From positions 2,837,426-2,901,425 of the forward strand of contig NZ_RBIL01000001.1 of NCBI RefSeq assembly GCF_003633755.1: a stretch of 64,000 nucleotides of DNA, in the 5' to 3' direction. The notes beneath the pieces are model-generated. The model saw only the letters and a list, made by a program, of their open reading frames with translations, searched no databases and was not told the origin of the DNA. Each line of letters begins with the position of its first letter. The first letter of the stretch is position 1. Both the position numbers and the translations under genes were made by a program. Below are positions 33,559 through 41,373 of this stretch, piece by piece. The stretch comes from Solirubrobacter pauli. Its GTDB lineage: Bacteria; Actinomycetota; Thermoleophilia; Solirubrobacterales; Solirubrobacteraceae.

Positions 33559-34983
33559 ATGGTCTTCTCCTCGATCGAGTTCATCTGGCTGTTCATGCCG
33601 GTCGTGCTCGCGGGGTACCTCGCGCTGGCGCCGCGCTGGCGCAACGTGCTGCTCGCCGTCGTCAGCCTCGGCTTCTACGTGTGGGGGGCGCACGCGTTCC
33701 TGTTCGTCTTCCTCTTCAGCATCGGGCTGAACTTCGTCGCGGGCGCGATCATCGGGCGGCTGAAGGCCGGCCCGAACCCCGAGCGGGCGAAGACCGCGCT
33801 GCTCGTCGCGATCGTCTTCAACCTCGCGCTGCTGTTCGCCTGGAAGTACACGGTCTTCGTCGCCCAGCAGATCGACGCCGTCCTAGGCGACGGCGTAATC
33901 CCGGTGCCAGAGATCACGCTGCCGATCGGCATCTCGTTCTTCACGTTCCACGCGATCTCGTACATCGTGGACATCTACCGCGGCCAGGCGCGGCCGATGC
34001 GCTCGGTGGCGGACTACACGCAGTACATGGCGTTCTTCCCGCAGCTGATCGCGGGCCCGATCGTCCGCTACCACGAGATCGAGGACCAGATCCGCCACCC
34101 TCCGCCGCGCTCGAGCCGGCTGGACGACATCGCGGAGGGCTTCCCGCGCTTCGCGCTCGGCCTCTCGAAGAAGGTCGTTGTCGCCGATCCTGCCGGCCGC
34201 GTCGCCGACGCCGCGTTCGCCGTCAGCGCGAATCCCACCTCGGGCACGGCCTGGATCGGCGCGCTGGCCTACACGGTGCAGATCTACTTCGACTTCTCCG
34301 GCTACAGCGACATGGCGATCGGCATGGCCCGGATGTTCGGCCTGCGCTTCCCGGAGAACTTCAACCGCCCGTACTCCTCGGTCTCGATGACGGACTTCTG
34401 GCGTCGCTGGCACATGACGCTGTCGCGCTGGTTCCGCGACTACGTGTACATCCCGCTCGGCGGGTCCCGCGGCACGCAGGCGCACACGGTCCGCAACCTG
34501 ATGTTCGTGTTCCTGCTCACGGGAGCCTGGCACGGCGCGGCGTGGACGTTCGTGCTGTGGGGTGTCTACAACGGCCTGCTGCTCGTGGGTGAGCGGCTGG
34601 CGGGCATCAACCGCTGGTCCGACGACCGCTGGATGTGGCCGCGCCGGCTCGTGACCTTCGTGCTGGTCGTGTTCGGCTGGGTCCTGTTCCGGGCGACCGA
34701 CCTCGGGCAGGCGATCGACTTCATGGTCGCGATGGTGTCGTTCGACTTCAGCGGGATCGACCCGCGCGTCGAAGCCGCCCTGCAGGGCCAGGCGGTGCTG
34801 GCGCTCGTCGTCGGCCTGGCGAGCGTGCTCCTGCCACGCGATCTCGTCTTCGGGCGCGTCGTCATGGACCGCTGGGCGGGGACGCCGCTCTACGCGCGCT
34901 TCGCCGTGCTCGTGCTCGTGCCCTACGCGGCCGTCGTGGTTGCCGCTGGCTCCTTCAGCCCCTTCCTGTACTTCCAGTTCTGA
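33559..34983 (+). CDS. MBOAT-family O-acyltransferase (AlgI-like)
   Basis: 474 residues, about 10-12 membrane helices. Conserved MBOAT features are present: WRRWHMTLSRWFRDYVYIPL with His285, and TGAWHGAAWTF with the invariant His325. IYFDFSGYSDMAIG is the typical AlgI/DltB middle motif. It should move acyl groups, usually acetyl, across the membrane onto an acceptor for glycan O-acylation. It begins three bases after the giant 29953 gene and overlaps the AlgJ-like gene by one base. Confidence 0.9.
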   Translation: MVFSSIEFIWLFMPVVLAGYLALAPRWRNVLLAVVSLGFYVWGAHAFLFVFLFSIGLNFVAGAIIGRLKAGPNPERAKTALLVAIVFNLALLFAWKYTVFVAQQIDAVLGDGVIPVPEITLPIGISFFTFHAISYIVDIYRGQARPMRSVADYTQYMAFFPQLIAGPIVRYHEIEDQIRHPPPRSSRLDDIAEGFPRFALGLSKKVVVADPAGRVADAAFAVSANPTSGTAWIGALAYTVQIYFDFSGYSDMAIGMARMFGLRFPENFNRPYSSVSMTDFWRRWHMTLSRWFRDYVYIPLGGSRGTQAHTVRNLMFVFLLTGAWHGAAWTFVLWGVYNGLLLVGERLAGINRWSDDRWMWPRRLVTFVLVVFGWVLFRATDLGQAIDFMVAMVSFDFSGIDPRVEAALQGQAVLALVVGLASVLLPRDLVFGRVVMDRWAGTPLYARFAVLVLVPYAAVVVAAGSFSPFLYFQF

Positions 34984-36206
34984 TGCGCAAGCTGGTCGCG
35001 GCCTTCGCCCTCCTGTTCTTCTTCGCCCCGCTGTTGCTGTGGGTCGCCGGGGTGCGGGCACGGCCGTTCGAGAACCGGCCGATGGCGTCGCGGCCGCAGC
35101 TGTCGCAGGGCTGGGAGGCGTTCGACGGCGCCACGCGCTTCTTCGTCGACCGGCTGCCGCTGCGCGAGCAGGCGGTGCGCGCCAACACGTGGGTGTCGCT
35201 GAACGTCTTCGACACGACGCCGGACTACGGCGGCAACCAGACCGCGGGCGGGAACCCGTCGCGCGACGCGCTGCCGTTCGGCGAGCCCGACCAGCCGGCC
35301 AAGCCCGAGCCGACCGCCGGCGCGAACCCGGGCGCCACGGACACGACAGTGCTCAAGGGCAAGGACGGTTGGCTCTTCCTTCAGGGTGAGCTGGCGCGCG
35401 CGTGCGCCGAGTACATCCCATGGGCGCGGGCGATGCAGCGCTGGGAGCGGATGCTGTCGATCATCCGCGCGAGCGGCCGTGACGTCGTGCTCGTCGTGCC
35501 GCCCGACAAGTCGACGATCTACCCGGAGTACCTGCCCGACGCCTTCGCGGAGAAGGACTGCTACAAGCCGGGCCGGGCCAAGGCGTGGAAGGCGCTGGAG
35601 GGTACGGGCAACGACGACGTGCTGCCGCTGCGCGAGGCCGAGCTTGCCGTCAAGGCCGCGCCCCCGGAGGAGACGTACCACCCGGAGGACACGCACTGGA
35701 ACTCCAAGGGCGCCGCGCTTGGCGTACGCGCGCTGTTGCGCCATCTGGGCGGCCCGGCGCAGCTCCGCGACGCGGACCTCCAGAAGGGCCGCGTCGACTA
35801 CCAGGGCGATCTGTCGGGCCTCGTCGGCACGCCGAAGAAGCGCGACGCGCCGTTGTGGACGGTCAAGCGCAACGACGAGCAGCCCGAGGTGACCAAGCAG
35901 CAGGTCGGCGACGTGGAGCTGACGACTCAGCGCTGGCCGGACGTGGGCGACCCGCTGCGCGAAGGCCGCACGGTGTTCGTGCAGGACTCGTTCGGCGTGG
36001 CGATGCTCGACGCGCTCGGCCCCTACTTCAGCGAGCTGCAGAACGTGCCGTGGTTCGGCACGCCGACCGCGGACCTGCTTGCCTCGATCGAGGCCGCGGA
36101 CACGGTGATCCTCGAGAAGGTCGAGCGCGACATCAACTTCTTCGCCTCCGACGGCGGGATGCTGACGGAGGCGTTCCTCGGCGACCTCGAGGCCGCGCTG
36201 AGGTAG
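34983..36206 (+). CDS. AlgJ/AlgX-like SGNH O-acyltransferase
   Basis: 407 residues with an N-terminal membrane anchor (about 4-23). The extracytoplasmic domain has the AlgJ/AlgX pattern: WLFLQGELA, DTHWNSKG carrying the catalytic Asp236/His238 pair, and VQDSFG with the probable nucleophile Ser336. It would receive acyl groups from the MBOAT partner and O-acylate the polysaccharide outside the membrane. ATG overlaps the MBOAT stop (TGATG). A Pro/Thr-rich segment lies at about 100-120. It is convergent with the FkbM gene, 9 bases apart. Confidence 0.85.
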   Translation: MRKLVAAFALLFFFAPLLLWVAGVRARPFENRPMASRPQLSQGWEAFDGATRFFVDRLPLREQAVRANTWVSLNVFDTTPDYGGNQTAGGNPSRDALPFGEPDQPAKPEPTAGANPGATDTTVLKGKDGWLFLQGELARACAEYIPWARAMQRWERMLSIIRASGRDVVLVVPPDKSTIYPEYLPDAFAEKDCYKPGRAKAWKALEGTGNDDVLPLREAELAVKAAPPEETYHPEDTHWNSKGAALGVRALLRHLGGPAQLRDADLQKGRVDYQGDLSGLVGTPKKRDAPLWTVKRNDEQPEVTKQQVGDVELTTQRWPDVGDPLREGRTVFVQDSFGVAMLDALGPYFSELQNVPWFGTPTADLLASIEAADTVILEKVERDINFFASDGGMLTEAFLGDLEAALR

Positions 36207-36215
36207 CGGGCGGCT

Positions 36216-37046
36216 TCAGTCGAGTCGCGCGTGGAGGTCCCACCACGCGACCGGCTTGTTCGCCGCCTTGCGCAGGTTCGCGTAGGCGCGGACCGGACGG
36301 GTGTGGGCGAAGCGCATGCCGACGCCGACGACCTTCTGGAACGCCCGCATGCGCTGCGCGCGCGAGTAGGCGGTAGTGACCGTGACCCACTCGTCGGGCA
36401 GGTCGTCGCCGAACAGGCCCGAGCCCGTGTTCTCCATCTTCAGGCCGCTGTGGCGGCCTTCGCGCGCGGGGTTGGGCTCCAGCGTGATCGCATGGTTGCC
36501 CTGCTGCACATACTGGAAGCCGCGATAGCCGAGCGTCCATAGCTCGGCCAGCTCGTCGAAGGCCTCCTCGATCGGCGCCGAGGCGGCCTGCGCCTTGGTT
36601 TCGATGGACACGAAGCGCGGACGCTGGTCGAAGTCGCGCAGTGCCCGCACGGGCAGCATGTCCAGGCCTTCGATGTCGATCTTCAGGTAACGCGGGATCC
36701 CGACGTCGGCCAGGATGTCCTGGAAGCGCAGGGCCGGGACCTCGAGCTCGCGCAGCTTGACGCCGATCGTCTCGTTGCGGGCGATGAAGTCCGGCGACGC
36801 CGAGCTCCACTCCGTCAAGTCGTCGGCGACCGCGAGCTGCACGGTGCCGGAATGCTCGGTGACGGCGGCGTGGACGATGCGCAACCGTCCGTCTGCGATC
36901 TCCGCGGCGAACTTCGCCTGGTTCTGCTCGACGAGGGTCGGGTTGGCCTCGACCGCGACGACGTCGAAGCCCTTGGCGAGGTAAAGCGCCGTGTCCTCGC
37001 CGGTGTGCATGCCGACGTCGATGATGAGGTTCTCGTTACGGCCCAA
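36216..37046 (-). CDS. FkbM-family methyltransferase
   Basis: 276 residues from TTG 37046. ENLIIDVGMHTGEDTALYLA at 5-24 is the FkbM motif I, VVAVEANPTLVEQN carries the ribose-binding Glu, and RYLKIDIEGLDMLPVRAL is the diagnostic KIDIEG signature. FkbM enzymes O-methylate hydroxyls of sugars and macrolides; here a glycan sugar is likely. It follows the GT2 gene by 13 bases in the same direction and has its own TAAGCT box overlapping that gene's stop. Confidence 0.88.
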   Translation of the reverse strand: MGRNENLIIDVGMHTGEDTALYLAKGFDVVAVEANPTLVEQNQAKFAAEIADGRLRIVHAAVTEHSGTVQLAVADDLTEWSSASPDFIARNETIGVKLRELEVPALRFQDILADVGIPRYLKIDIEGLDMLPVRALRDFDQRPRFVSIETKAQAASAPIEEAFDELAELWTLGYRGFQYVQQGNHAITLEPNPAREGRHSGLKMENTGSGLFGDDLPDEWVTVTTAYSRAQRMRAFQKVVGVGMRFAHTRPVRAYANLRKAANKPVAWWDLHARLD

Positions 37047-37056
37047 GTGGCGGCAG

Positions 37057-37062
37057 AGCTTA
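37057..37062 (-). promoter_or_regulatory. -10 box TAAGCT built on a stop codon
   Basis: TAA is the stop of the GT2 gene 37060-38067; the hexamer ends 10 bases before TTG 37046. Confidence 0.4.
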
Positions 37063-38067
37063 GACGAGCCCGCCTGCGGCCAGAGCCCGCGCGAGGTCGC
37101 GCGGCGGCGCGCTCAGCTCGACGTCGTAGTGGTGCGCGCGGGCCGCGGCCGCGTGTTCGTCGATCAGCTCGACGCCACGGGCCAGCCACGTCTCGTCCCC
37201 ACCGACGAGGCTGACGCGGGCGAACGGTCGCGCGGCCAGCAGGGCGTCGAGCACAGCCGGGTCGCGGACCAGGACGCGCCCGTCGGCGGGCGCGTCTCGA
37301 GCCGCGAGGAGCAGGGGCGGCGTCGGGCGCGCGAGCGTGCTCGGCCGGCCGGCCAGGCGCTCGTGCCAGCGGGCGGCGAAAAACGCGCGGTGGCGGTCCG
37401 ACAGCTGTTGCGCGAGCTCGTTCCCGCCCGACGCCTTCTTCGCGTGGCGGATGGTGGCGGCGGGGACGTAGAGGGTGCGGCCGGCGAGTGCGAGGCACAG
37501 GTCGGCGTCCTCGTAGTAGGCGGGCGCGTACGCGGCGTCGAAGCCGCCCGCAGCGCGGAACGCCTCGGCGCGCACGGCCAGGCAGGCGCCGGGCCCGAAG
37601 TCGACGGCCCGTGGGAAACGGTACGCCGGGTCGCGCGGGTCCGCGCCGTTGCCGTGCTCGATCACGGTCCCGTCGCGGCCGAGCAGCGCACCCGCGCACT
37701 GGATCCGCCCGTCGAGCTCGAGCACGAGCGGCACGGCGGCGGCGACGCCGGGCGTGGCGACCGCGTCCAACAACGGCTGGTCCCAGCCCGCTTCGACGAG
37801 CGCGTCCGTGTTCAGGAAGACGAGGACGGGCGCGCGGGCCGCCTCCGCTCCCTCGTTGCTCGCCGGCCCGAAACCCCGGTTCTCCGCGTTCTCGATCAGG
37901 CGGACGGGCAGCTCGCGCAGCCGCTGAGGCGTGCCGTCGGTGGAGGCGTTGTCGACCACGATGACCTCGTGCACCGCGCGCGTGTGCTCGGCGACGGCCG
38001 CCAGCGCCCGCTCGGTCCATCCGAGCGCGCCGTGGCTGACCATGACGATCGACAGCGCGGGCGTCAT
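37060..38067 (-). CDS. GT2 family glycosyltransferase
   Basis: 335 residues. LSIVMVSHGALGWTERAL, VVDNASTDGT, GFGPASNEG, VLVFLNTDALVEAG (donor DXD-equivalent NTD) and PAYYEDADLCLAL. The C-terminal third is not the usual hydrophobic tail but a soluble Ala-rich domain that could be a second small binding module. Start ATG overlaps the stop of the coiled-coil gene (ATGA). Resembles the 6395 and 9491 enzymes. Confidence 0.82.
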   Translation of the reverse strand: MTPALSIVMVSHGALGWTERALAAVAEHTRAVHEVIVVDNASTDGTPQRLRELPVRLIENAENRGFGPASNEGAEAARAPVLVFLNTDALVEAGWDQPLLDAVATPGVAAAVPLVLELDGRIQCAGALLGRDGTVIEHGNGADPRDPAYRFPRAVDFGPGACLAVRAEAFRAAGGFDAAYAPAYYEDADLCLALAGRTLYVPAATIRHAKKASGGNELAQQLSDRHRAFFAARWHERLAGRPSTLARPTPPLLLAARDAPADGRVLVRDPAVLDALLAARPFARVSLVGGDETWLARGVELIDEHAAAARAHHYDVELSAPPRDLARALAAGGLV

Positions 38068-38315
38068 CGTCGCCGCAGCCGCCCCCGGCGCGGCGTGGCC
38101 TCGAGCGCGTCGGCGCGCTCGCGCTGGGCGATCGCCTCGCGTTCGGTCGCGTCCGCCCGCGCCCGCTGCGCGTTCGCCTCGCGCTCATGGCCGGCCGCCT
38201 CGGCGCGCGCATGCTCGAGCGCGCTCGTCAACTCCGCCAGCTCGGCCCGCAGCTCGGCCACCTGGCGCGCACGCGCGGCCAGGGCGAGATCGTGTAGCTC
38301 AGCGTCTTCGGGCAC
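38064..38315 (-). CDS. small coiled-coil protein
   Basis: 83 residues, unrecognised. Almost the whole chain is a charged heptad helix (QVAELRAELAELTSALEHAR; then repeated EREANAQRARADATEREAIA-like units), ending in a basic RRGRLRRR tail. GTG 38315 follows a TAAGGT box by 6 bases. Coupled to a GT2 gene, as the 89-residue coiled-coil gene at 14826 is coupled to an enzyme gene; a scaffolding or membrane-tether role is inference. Confidence 0.65.
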   Translation of the reverse strand: MPEDAELHDLALAARARQVAELRAELAELTSALEHARAEAAGHEREANAQRARADATEREAIAQRERADALEATPRRGRLRRR

Positions 38316-38321
38316 GGCGCG

Positions 38322-38327
38322 ACCTTA
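38322..38327 (-). promoter_or_regulatory. -10 box TAAGGT, leaderless type
   Basis: Minus-strand TAAGGT ends 6 bases before GTG 38315. Confidence 0.5.
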
Positions 38328-38340
38328 GCGAGAAGGCGGC

Positions 38341-38346
38341 TAGGCT
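38341..38346 (+). promoter_or_regulatory. -10 box TAGGCT, leaderless type
   Basis: TAGGCT ends 6 bases before GTG 38353. With 38322-38327 it makes a compact divergent promoter pair. Confidence 0.5.
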
Positions 38347-38352
38347 CGGCGC

Positions 38353-39243
38353 GTGCTCAACTGGCTCACACGGTATGCGGTCCTGGTGGACGACCTCGGT
38401 CCGGGGCGGCCGAGCGTGCTCGACGTCGGGTGCGGGCCAGTCGGCCTCTACAGCGTGCTCCCGGACCTGCCGTTCGCGGGCCAGGACATCGCGTTCCCGG
38501 GCCGTGTGGCCGACACGATGTTCGCCGTGCGCACCGCGCCGGGGCCGTTCCCGTGGAAGGACGGGGCCTTCGACACGATCGCCTGCCTCGACACGCTCGA
38601 GCACATGCCCGCGGACGTCCGTGGCCCGTTCGTCGCCGAGCTGGCCCGCGTGGCCGCCCGCCGCGTGTTCGTGTCGTGCCCGCTCGCCGAGGCCGGCGAC
38701 CTCGACACGATGTTCCGGCAGATGTACGAGGCCGCCGGGCTGGACGCTCCCGACTGGCTGGACGAGCACGCCGAGCACGGGCTGCCGACCGGGGCGGAGG
38801 TCGCCGAGGCGTGCGCGCACGCGACCGGCTTCCGCGTGGAGCCCTGGGCGCAGGTCAACGGCGTCCTCTCGACACTCGCCGTCGTCGCCGACGTGCACCC
38901 CGAGCTCGCAGCGAAGGGCGCGACCGAGTACCGCGACCACCACGACCAGTGGCTGCGGATGATGCGCGAGAGCCGCTTCGGCGACTCCTACCGGGTCGGG
39001 TTCGTGCTCACGCGCGAGGCGCCGCTGACGCCCACCGTGACGGTCGACGACTTCGCGAGCACCGTCGTGCGCGCGCTGCGCTGCCCGGCATGCAGCGAGA
39101 CGAGGCTGGAGCGCACCGAGACCGGCTTGCGCTGCTCGGCGTGCACGCTGGAGCTCGTCCCGGACGAGACGGGGGCGTACGACCTGCGCCCGACGTCGTC
39201 GCCGCCCGCGCCCAAGCGGTCGCGGCTGCCCTGGCGACGCTAG
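38353..39243 (+). CDS. class I methyltransferase with C-terminal zinc ribbon
   Basis: 296 residues. Motif I RPSVLDVGCGPVGLYSVL at about 20-37, then FDTIACLDTLEHMPADVRGP. After the catalytic domain, residues about 235-285 carry LRCPACSETRLE and GLRCSACTLEL, two CPxC/CSxC knuckles of a Trm112-like zinc ribbon. A self-contained zinc ribbon may stabilise the enzyme or bind a partner. It overlaps the convergent GT2 gene by 4 bases. Substrate unknown; glycan modification is inferred from context. Confidence 0.78.
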   Translation: MLNWLTRYAVLVDDLGPGRPSVLDVGCGPVGLYSVLPDLPFAGQDIAFPGRVADTMFAVRTAPGPFPWKDGAFDTIACLDTLEHMPADVRGPFVAELARVAARRVFVSCPLAEAGDLDTMFRQMYEAAGLDAPDWLDEHAEHGLPTGAEVAEACAHATGFRVEPWAQVNGVLSTLAVVADVHPELAAKGATEYRDHHDQWLRMMRESRFGDSYRVGFVLTREAPLTPTVTVDDFASTVVRALRCPACSETRLERTETGLRCSACTLELVPDETGAYDLRPTSSPPAPKRSRLPWRR

Positions 39244-40196
39244 GCCTCGGGGCCGCTGACGGTCTGCCAACCGGTGCCGCGGTAGTAGTCGACGACGATG
39301 TCGTCGATCATGCCCATACGGACACCGAGGCGCATCATGCGACGGATCCGCGACCAGTCGCCGGGGACGTCGAACAGCGCGTCGCCGAGCTCGAAGACGA
39401 TGAACCGCATGTCCCTGTGCATGAGCGACGCCTGCATGTTGACGGCGCCGAGCGCGGGTGGGAACCGGCAGACGAGCCGGTCAGGGGTGTCCGGCACGTG
39501 CTCGAGGATCTGGCCGTAGCAGAACTCCAGCCGACGCTCGCGCGCAGCCTTCAGCAACAGCTCGATCCGTCCGGGACGGCACGCGTCGTCGTCGTCCATC
39601 TGGGCGACCCAGCGTCCGCGCGCCAGCCGCAACGCCTCGTTGGCCGGCGGTCCGCCCGCGACGTACCACAGCCGATCGGCGACTTCGTCGTATGGGCCGC
39701 GCAGCGTCTGGTTGTAGAAGCGCACACGCGGATCGCGGACGCTCTTGACGGCGCGCTCGATCTCAGGGGCGGCAGCGTCGCCGACGATCACGATCTCGAA
39801 GCGCTCGTAGGTCTGCGCCAGCATCGACGGGAGCGAGCGCTCCATCAGCGCCTCGACGTTGGTGTACGTGGTCACGACGAAGCTGACCAGCGGCTCGTCT
39901 TCCTCGAACGCGAGCTCGTACTCCGGTGCCTCGCGGATGCGCCAGAGGCGTTGGCGGTTCGCGGGCTCGTCGTCGTGCACGAGCCGCAGCAACTGCCTGG
40001 TCTCAGCCTGATCGGCGGTTGCCTGGGCGCTCAGCGCCTGCAACCTCTCGGCGAGCTGGGTGTTCAGCTCGGCCAGCTCGGCGACCTGCGCCTTGAGGTC
40101 GCTGAGCTCCGCGACCTGCGCCGTGAGCGCTTCCACCCCGGCCCGTGTGTCGTAGATCCGCTGCGCCGCGTTGCGAACCGCACGAAGGGGTCTCAA
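39240..40196 (-). CDS. GT2 glycosyltransferase with N-terminal coiled coil
   Basis: 318 residues from TTG 40196 (GTG 40220 gives 326). Residues about 17-70 are a heptad helix (EALTAQVAELSDLKAQVAEL repeated-type). The GT2 domain starts near 103 with PLVSFVVTTYTNVEALMERS, and has RWVAQMDDDDACRPGRIEL with an acidic DXD-type run. The TAGCGT box 7 bases before TTG 40196 favours that start. It is divergent from the aminotransferase operon across 40 bases. The coiled coil could dock with the other coiled-coil proteins of the locus. Confidence 0.8.
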   Translation of the reverse strand: MRPLRAVRNAAQRIYDTRAGVEALTAQVAELSDLKAQVAELAELNTQLAERLQALSAQATADQAETRQLLRLVHDDEPANRQRLWRIREAPEYELAFEEDEPLVSFVVTTYTNVEALMERSLPSMLAQTYERFEIVIVGDAAAPEIERAVKSVRDPRVRFYNQTLRGPYDEVADRLWYVAGGPPANEALRLARGRWVAQMDDDDACRPGRIELLLKAARERRLEFCYGQILEHVPDTPDRLVCRFPPALGAVNMQASLMHRDMRFIVFELGDALFDVPGDWSRIRRMMRLGVRMGMIDDIVVDYYRGTGWQTVSGPEA

Positions 40197-40203
40197 GGGG
40201 CGA

Positions 40204-40209
40204 ACGCTA
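40204..40209 (-). promoter_or_regulatory. -10 box TAGCGT, leaderless type
   Basis: Minus-strand TAGCGT ends 7 bases before TTG 40196; the same hexamer serves the wzt TTG start. Confidence 0.45.
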
Positions 40210-40222
40210 CCACGGGTCACGT

Positions 40223-40228
40223 TAACCT
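40223..40228 (+). promoter_or_regulatory. -10 box TAACCT, leaderless type
   Basis: TAACCT ends 8 bases before GTG 40237 and would drive the amino-sugar operon 40237-44888. Confidence 0.5.
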
Positions 40229-40236
40229 CCAGACGC

Positions 40237-41373
40237 GTGAGCCCCGTGTCCAGTGCCGTCGCGACCGTGCGCTACCAACGCCCCTGGTTGCCGCCCGCGG
40301 AGCGCGTGCTGGAGTACTACCGGCTCGCGGAAGAGGCGCGGTACTTCTCCAACGGCGGGCCTTGCGTGCGGGAGCTCGAGACGCGCCTGGGCGCCCGGCT
40401 CGGCGGGGTCGAGTGCGTCACCGTCGCCAACTGCACGCTCGCGATCGTCATCGCGCTGCGGGCGCTCTGCGACCCGCGCCGGCGGCTGATCGCGACGCCG
40501 GCCTACTCCTTCACGGCGACGGCGTGCGCGGTCGAGGCGGCCGGCTTCGAGCCCCTGTTCGTCGACGTCGACGCCGAGAGCTGGCAGATGGACGGTGCCG
40601 AGCTGGCCGCGGCGCTGGAGGCGCACGCCGGCGAGGTGGCGGGTGTGCTCGGGAGCTCGACCTTCGGCACGCCGCCGACGGCCGGGACGCGTGCGGCGTG
40701 GCGCGCGACCGCGGAGGCGCACGACGTGCCGCTCGTGCTGGACTCGGCCGCCGCGTTCGGCGCGGTCGACGACGAGGGCCGGGCCGCGGGCACGGCCGGG
40801 GAAGTCGAGCTGTTCTCCTTCCACGCGACCAAGCCGTTCGCGATCGGCGAGGGCGGGTTGCTCGTCACGGCGGACCCCGAGCTGGCGGCGCGCGTCCGTC
40901 GCCTGCAGAACTTCGGCCTGGACCCGGTGACGCGGGTGAGCGTCGAGACGGGTACGAACGCGAAGCTGTCGGAGCTCGCGGGTGCCTGCGGGCTCGCGAT
41001 GTTGGACGCGTTCGACGAGCAGCTCGGCCTGCGTCGCGGCTGCGCGCGCGAGCTGCGGGACGCGCTGGACGGGCTTCCGGTCGCGTGGCAGGCTGGCGCG
41101 GACGGCTCCACGTGGCAGGTCGCGCCGGTCCGTGTGCGCGACGCCGCGAGCCGCGCCGCGGTGCTGGCCGCGGCGGCCGCCACGGGCGTGGAGGTCCGGA
41201 CCCCGTTCGATCCGCCGCTGCACCGGCATCCGGCATTCGCGGGCGCCAGACGCCATGGGACGTTGCCGGTGAGCGACGAGCTGGGGGCTCGCACGGTCGC
41301 CCTGCCCATGGCGAACGACCTCACCGCCGACGAGCTCGCGCGGATCGCCGGGGCCGTACGGCGGAGCCTGTGA
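40237..41373 (+). CDS. DegT/DnrJ/EryC1-type sugar aminotransferase
   Basis: 378 residues, fold type I PLP enzyme. PLP-binding Asp169 in PLVLDSAAAFGA and Schiff-base Lys199 in ELFSFHATKPFAIGEGG are intact; FSNGGPCVRELETRLG and FVDVDAESW are typical. It should transaminate a nucleotide-linked keto-sugar, giving the amino group that the downstream formyltransferase could acylate. Its stop overlaps the next start (GTGA). First gene of a four-gene unit. No keto-sugar dehydratase such as RmlB is present in the window, so the substrate must be made elsewhere. Confidence 0.88.
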   Translation: MSPVSSAVATVRYQRPWLPPAERVLEYYRLAEEARYFSNGGPCVRELETRLGARLGGVECVTVANCTLAIVIALRALCDPRRRLIATPAYSFTATACAVEAAGFEPLFVDVDAESWQMDGAELAAALEAHAGEVAGVLGSSTFGTPPTAGTRAAWRATAEAHDVPLVLDSAAAFGAVDDEGRAAGTAGEVELFSFHATKPFAIGEGGLLVTADPELAARVRRLQNFGLDPVTRVSVETGTNAKLSELAGACGLAMLDAFDEQLGLRRGCARELRDALDGLPVAWQAGADGSTWQVAPVRVRDAASRAAVLAAAAATGVEVRTPFDPPLHRHPAFAGARRHGTLPVSDELGARTVALPMANDLTADELARIAGAVRRSL

